From positions 124,001-188,000 of the forward strand of contig NZ_CP026100.1 in assembly GCF_003722335.1 (NCBI RefSeq): a stretch of 64,000 nt of DNA. The letters run 5' to 3'. Shown here piece after piece: positions 63,027 to 64,000 of this stretch. The notes beneath the pieces were generated by a model, which ran no database searches, had not been told where the DNA came from, and saw only the letters and a list, made by a program, of their open reading frames with translations. Source of the stretch: Caulobacter flavus. GTDB lineage: Bacteria; Pseudomonadota; Alphaproteobacteria; Caulobacterales; Caulobacteraceae. Position 1 is the first letter of the stretch; every line of letters begins with the position of its first letter. A program made the translations under genes and the position numbers.

Positions 63027-64000
63027 ATGACCCCCTACCCCCGCGACCTCGTCGGCTACGGCGAGCACCCGCCCCACGCCCAATGGCCGGGCGGCGCCCG
63101 CGTGGCCGTGCAGTTCGTGCTGAACTACGAGGAAGGCGCCGAGCGCTCGATCCTGCACGGCGACGCCGTCAGCGAGTACTTCCTGTCGGAGATGGTCGGC
63201 GCCCAGCCCATCGAGGGCATGCGGCACATGTCGATGGAGAGCCTCTACGAATATGGCTCGCGCGCCGGCTTCTGGCGGATTCGGAGGCTGTTCGAGGAGT
63301 TCGGCCTGCCGCTGACCGTCTATGGCGTGGCCCAGGCCATGGAGCGCCATCCCGACGTCGTCGAGGCGATGATGCGGTCGGGCTGGGAGATCGCCAGCCA
63401 CGGCTATCGCTGGATCGACTACCAGCACTTCACGCCCGAGCAGGAACTGGAGCACATCGAGAAGGCCATCGAGGTGCACAAGCGCCTCACCGGCGAGCGC
63501 CCGCTCGGCTGGTACCAGGGGCGCACCAGCCCCAACACCGCGCGGCTGATCGCCCAGGAAGGCGGCTTCGTCTACGACGCCGACAGCTACGCCGACGACC
63601 TGCCCTACTGGGACGACCAGCACGGCCGGGCCCAGCTGATCGTGCCCTACACGCTCGACGCCAACGACATGCGCTTTTCCGCGCCCCAGGGCTTCAACAG
63701 CGGCGACCAGTTCTTCACCTACCTGCGCGACGCCTTCGACGCGCTCTGGCTGGAAGGCGAGACCGCGCCGAAGATGATGAGCATCGGCCTGCACTGCCGC
63801 ATCGTCGGCAAGCCGGCCCGGATCATGGCCCTGCGCCGGTTCCTCCAGCACGTGACGAGCCACGACAAGGTCTGGGTGGCCAAGCGGATCGACATCGCCC
63901 GGCACTGGATCGCGACGCATCCCTACTCAAAGCCCCTCCCCCTCGATGGGGGAAGGGTTGGGATGGGGGTGGATGCGGCGCCTGCAGATTCCAAGGCCTT
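63027..64000 (+). CDS. PuuE-type allantoinase / polysaccharide-deacetylase-fold hydrolase (partial, no stop in window)
   Basis: Allantoinase of the PuuE group opens allantoin to allantoate without the classic metal amidohydrolase fold. Visible residues include RDLVGYGEHPPHAQWPGGARVAVQFVLNYEEGAE (about 5-38), GAQPIEGMRHMSMESLYEYGSRAGFWRI (about 57-84), ASHGYRWIDYQHFTPEQE (about 130-147) and YQGRTSPNTARLI, all typical. The protein would normally end near HWIATHPY (about residue 300), but the frame continues into a family A repeat and is open to the window end. GGGGAAGGG precedes the ATG. It completes the allantoin-to-ureidoglycine group. Confidence 0.9.
   Translation, partial: MTPYPRDLVGYGEHPPHAQWPGGARVAVQFVLNYEEGAERSILHGDAVSEYFLSEMVGAQPIEGMRHMSMESLYEYGSRAGFWRIRRLFEEFGLPLTVYGVAQAMERHPDVVEAMMRSGWEIASHGYRWIDYQHFTPEQELEHIEKAIEVHKRLTGERPLGWYQGRTSPNTARLIAQEGGFVYDADSYADDLPYWDDQHGRAQLIVPYTLDANDMRFSAPQGFNSGDQFFTYLRDAFDALWLEGETAPKMMSIGLHCRIVGKPARIMALRRFLQHVTSHDKVWVAKRIDIARHWIATHPYSKPLPLDGGRVGMGVDAAPADSKA
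63932..64000. repeat. Palindromic repeat, family A (partial copy at window end)
   Basis: CCCCTCCCCCTCGATGGGGG, then AAGGGTTGGGATGGGGGTGG, matches one arm of the element at 5104-5228. Only one arm is inside the window, and it lies in the reading frame of the PuuE-type gene. Confidence 0.75.

Overview
The window is high-GC, densely coding chromosome from a Caulobacter-type alphaproteobacterium. The main evidence is a 231-residue CtrA response regulator with an upstream region holding TTAA half-sites and a CcrM-type GANTC site, a fliI-fliJ operon behind a CtrA-type box, ruvCAB-ybgC-tolQRAB on one strand, an alphaproteobacterial SOS box (GTTC-N7-GTTC) at uvrA, and several TonB-dependent receptors. 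The species cannot be fixed from sequence alone. No prophage, transposase or CRISPR array was seen, so this reads as core chromosome with scattered intergenic repeats.

Layout. 1-6362 (minus): ruvC, ruvA, ruvB, ybgC, tolQ, tolR, tolA and the start of tolB, covering Holliday-junction processing and the Tol-Pal envelope machine. 6414-17248: an exported M20 peptidase behind a perfect CtrA consensus, a nucleoside hydrolase, an MgtC-type protein, two small proteins, CheW, a zinc alcohol dehydrogenase, an EamA exporter, a Tat-exported phospholipase C and an M23 endopeptidase. 17431-22333: ctrA with its terminator and regulatory region, a LytTR membrane regulator that appears frameshifted, an exported hydrolase and fliIJ. 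22497-27237: a GH10 xylanase lipoprotein and a run of small secreted or membrane proteins, including a CVNH plus beta/gamma-crystallin fusion, an entericidin-like lipoprotein and a DUF3309 peptide. 27313-34056: transporter, DUF599, YjbR and MsrA genes, tRNA-Ser(GGA), an exported deoxyribosyltransferase-like protein and an ABC-F ATPase. 34209-42513: SOS-controlled uvrA, four related multipass membrane proteins in a row, and trmFO.

42627-53743 is a regulatory and nutrient-uptake section. Two AraC-type HTH proteins flank an alpha/beta hydrolase, a FecI/FecR pair sits divergent from an STN-containing TonB receptor, and a second, larger TonB receptor lies behind an array of LacI-like operator motifs. 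53718-58915 has the gene order FAD oxidoreductase, DUF1365, cyclopropane-fatty-acid-type methyltransferase, DUF2177, ECF sigma factor and RskA-type anti-sigma factor, which parallels the mycobacterial sigK-rskA locus. After an MscS channel, 60271-64000 is an allantoin/purine catabolic group: allantoate amidohydrolase, ureidoglycine-glyoxylate-type aminotransferase and PuuE allantoinase (cut by the window end).

At least five families of 100-140 bp palindromic intergenic repeats recur, mostly just after stop codons. In two allantoin genes the reading frame runs into such an element, giving a repeat-encoded C-terminal tail. The points most worth checking are the CtrA box at the M20 peptidase, the LytTR frameshift, the four-paralogue membrane cluster, the CVNH-crystallin fusion, the sigK-like locus with its palindromic promoter candidate, and the operator array before the large TonB receptor.
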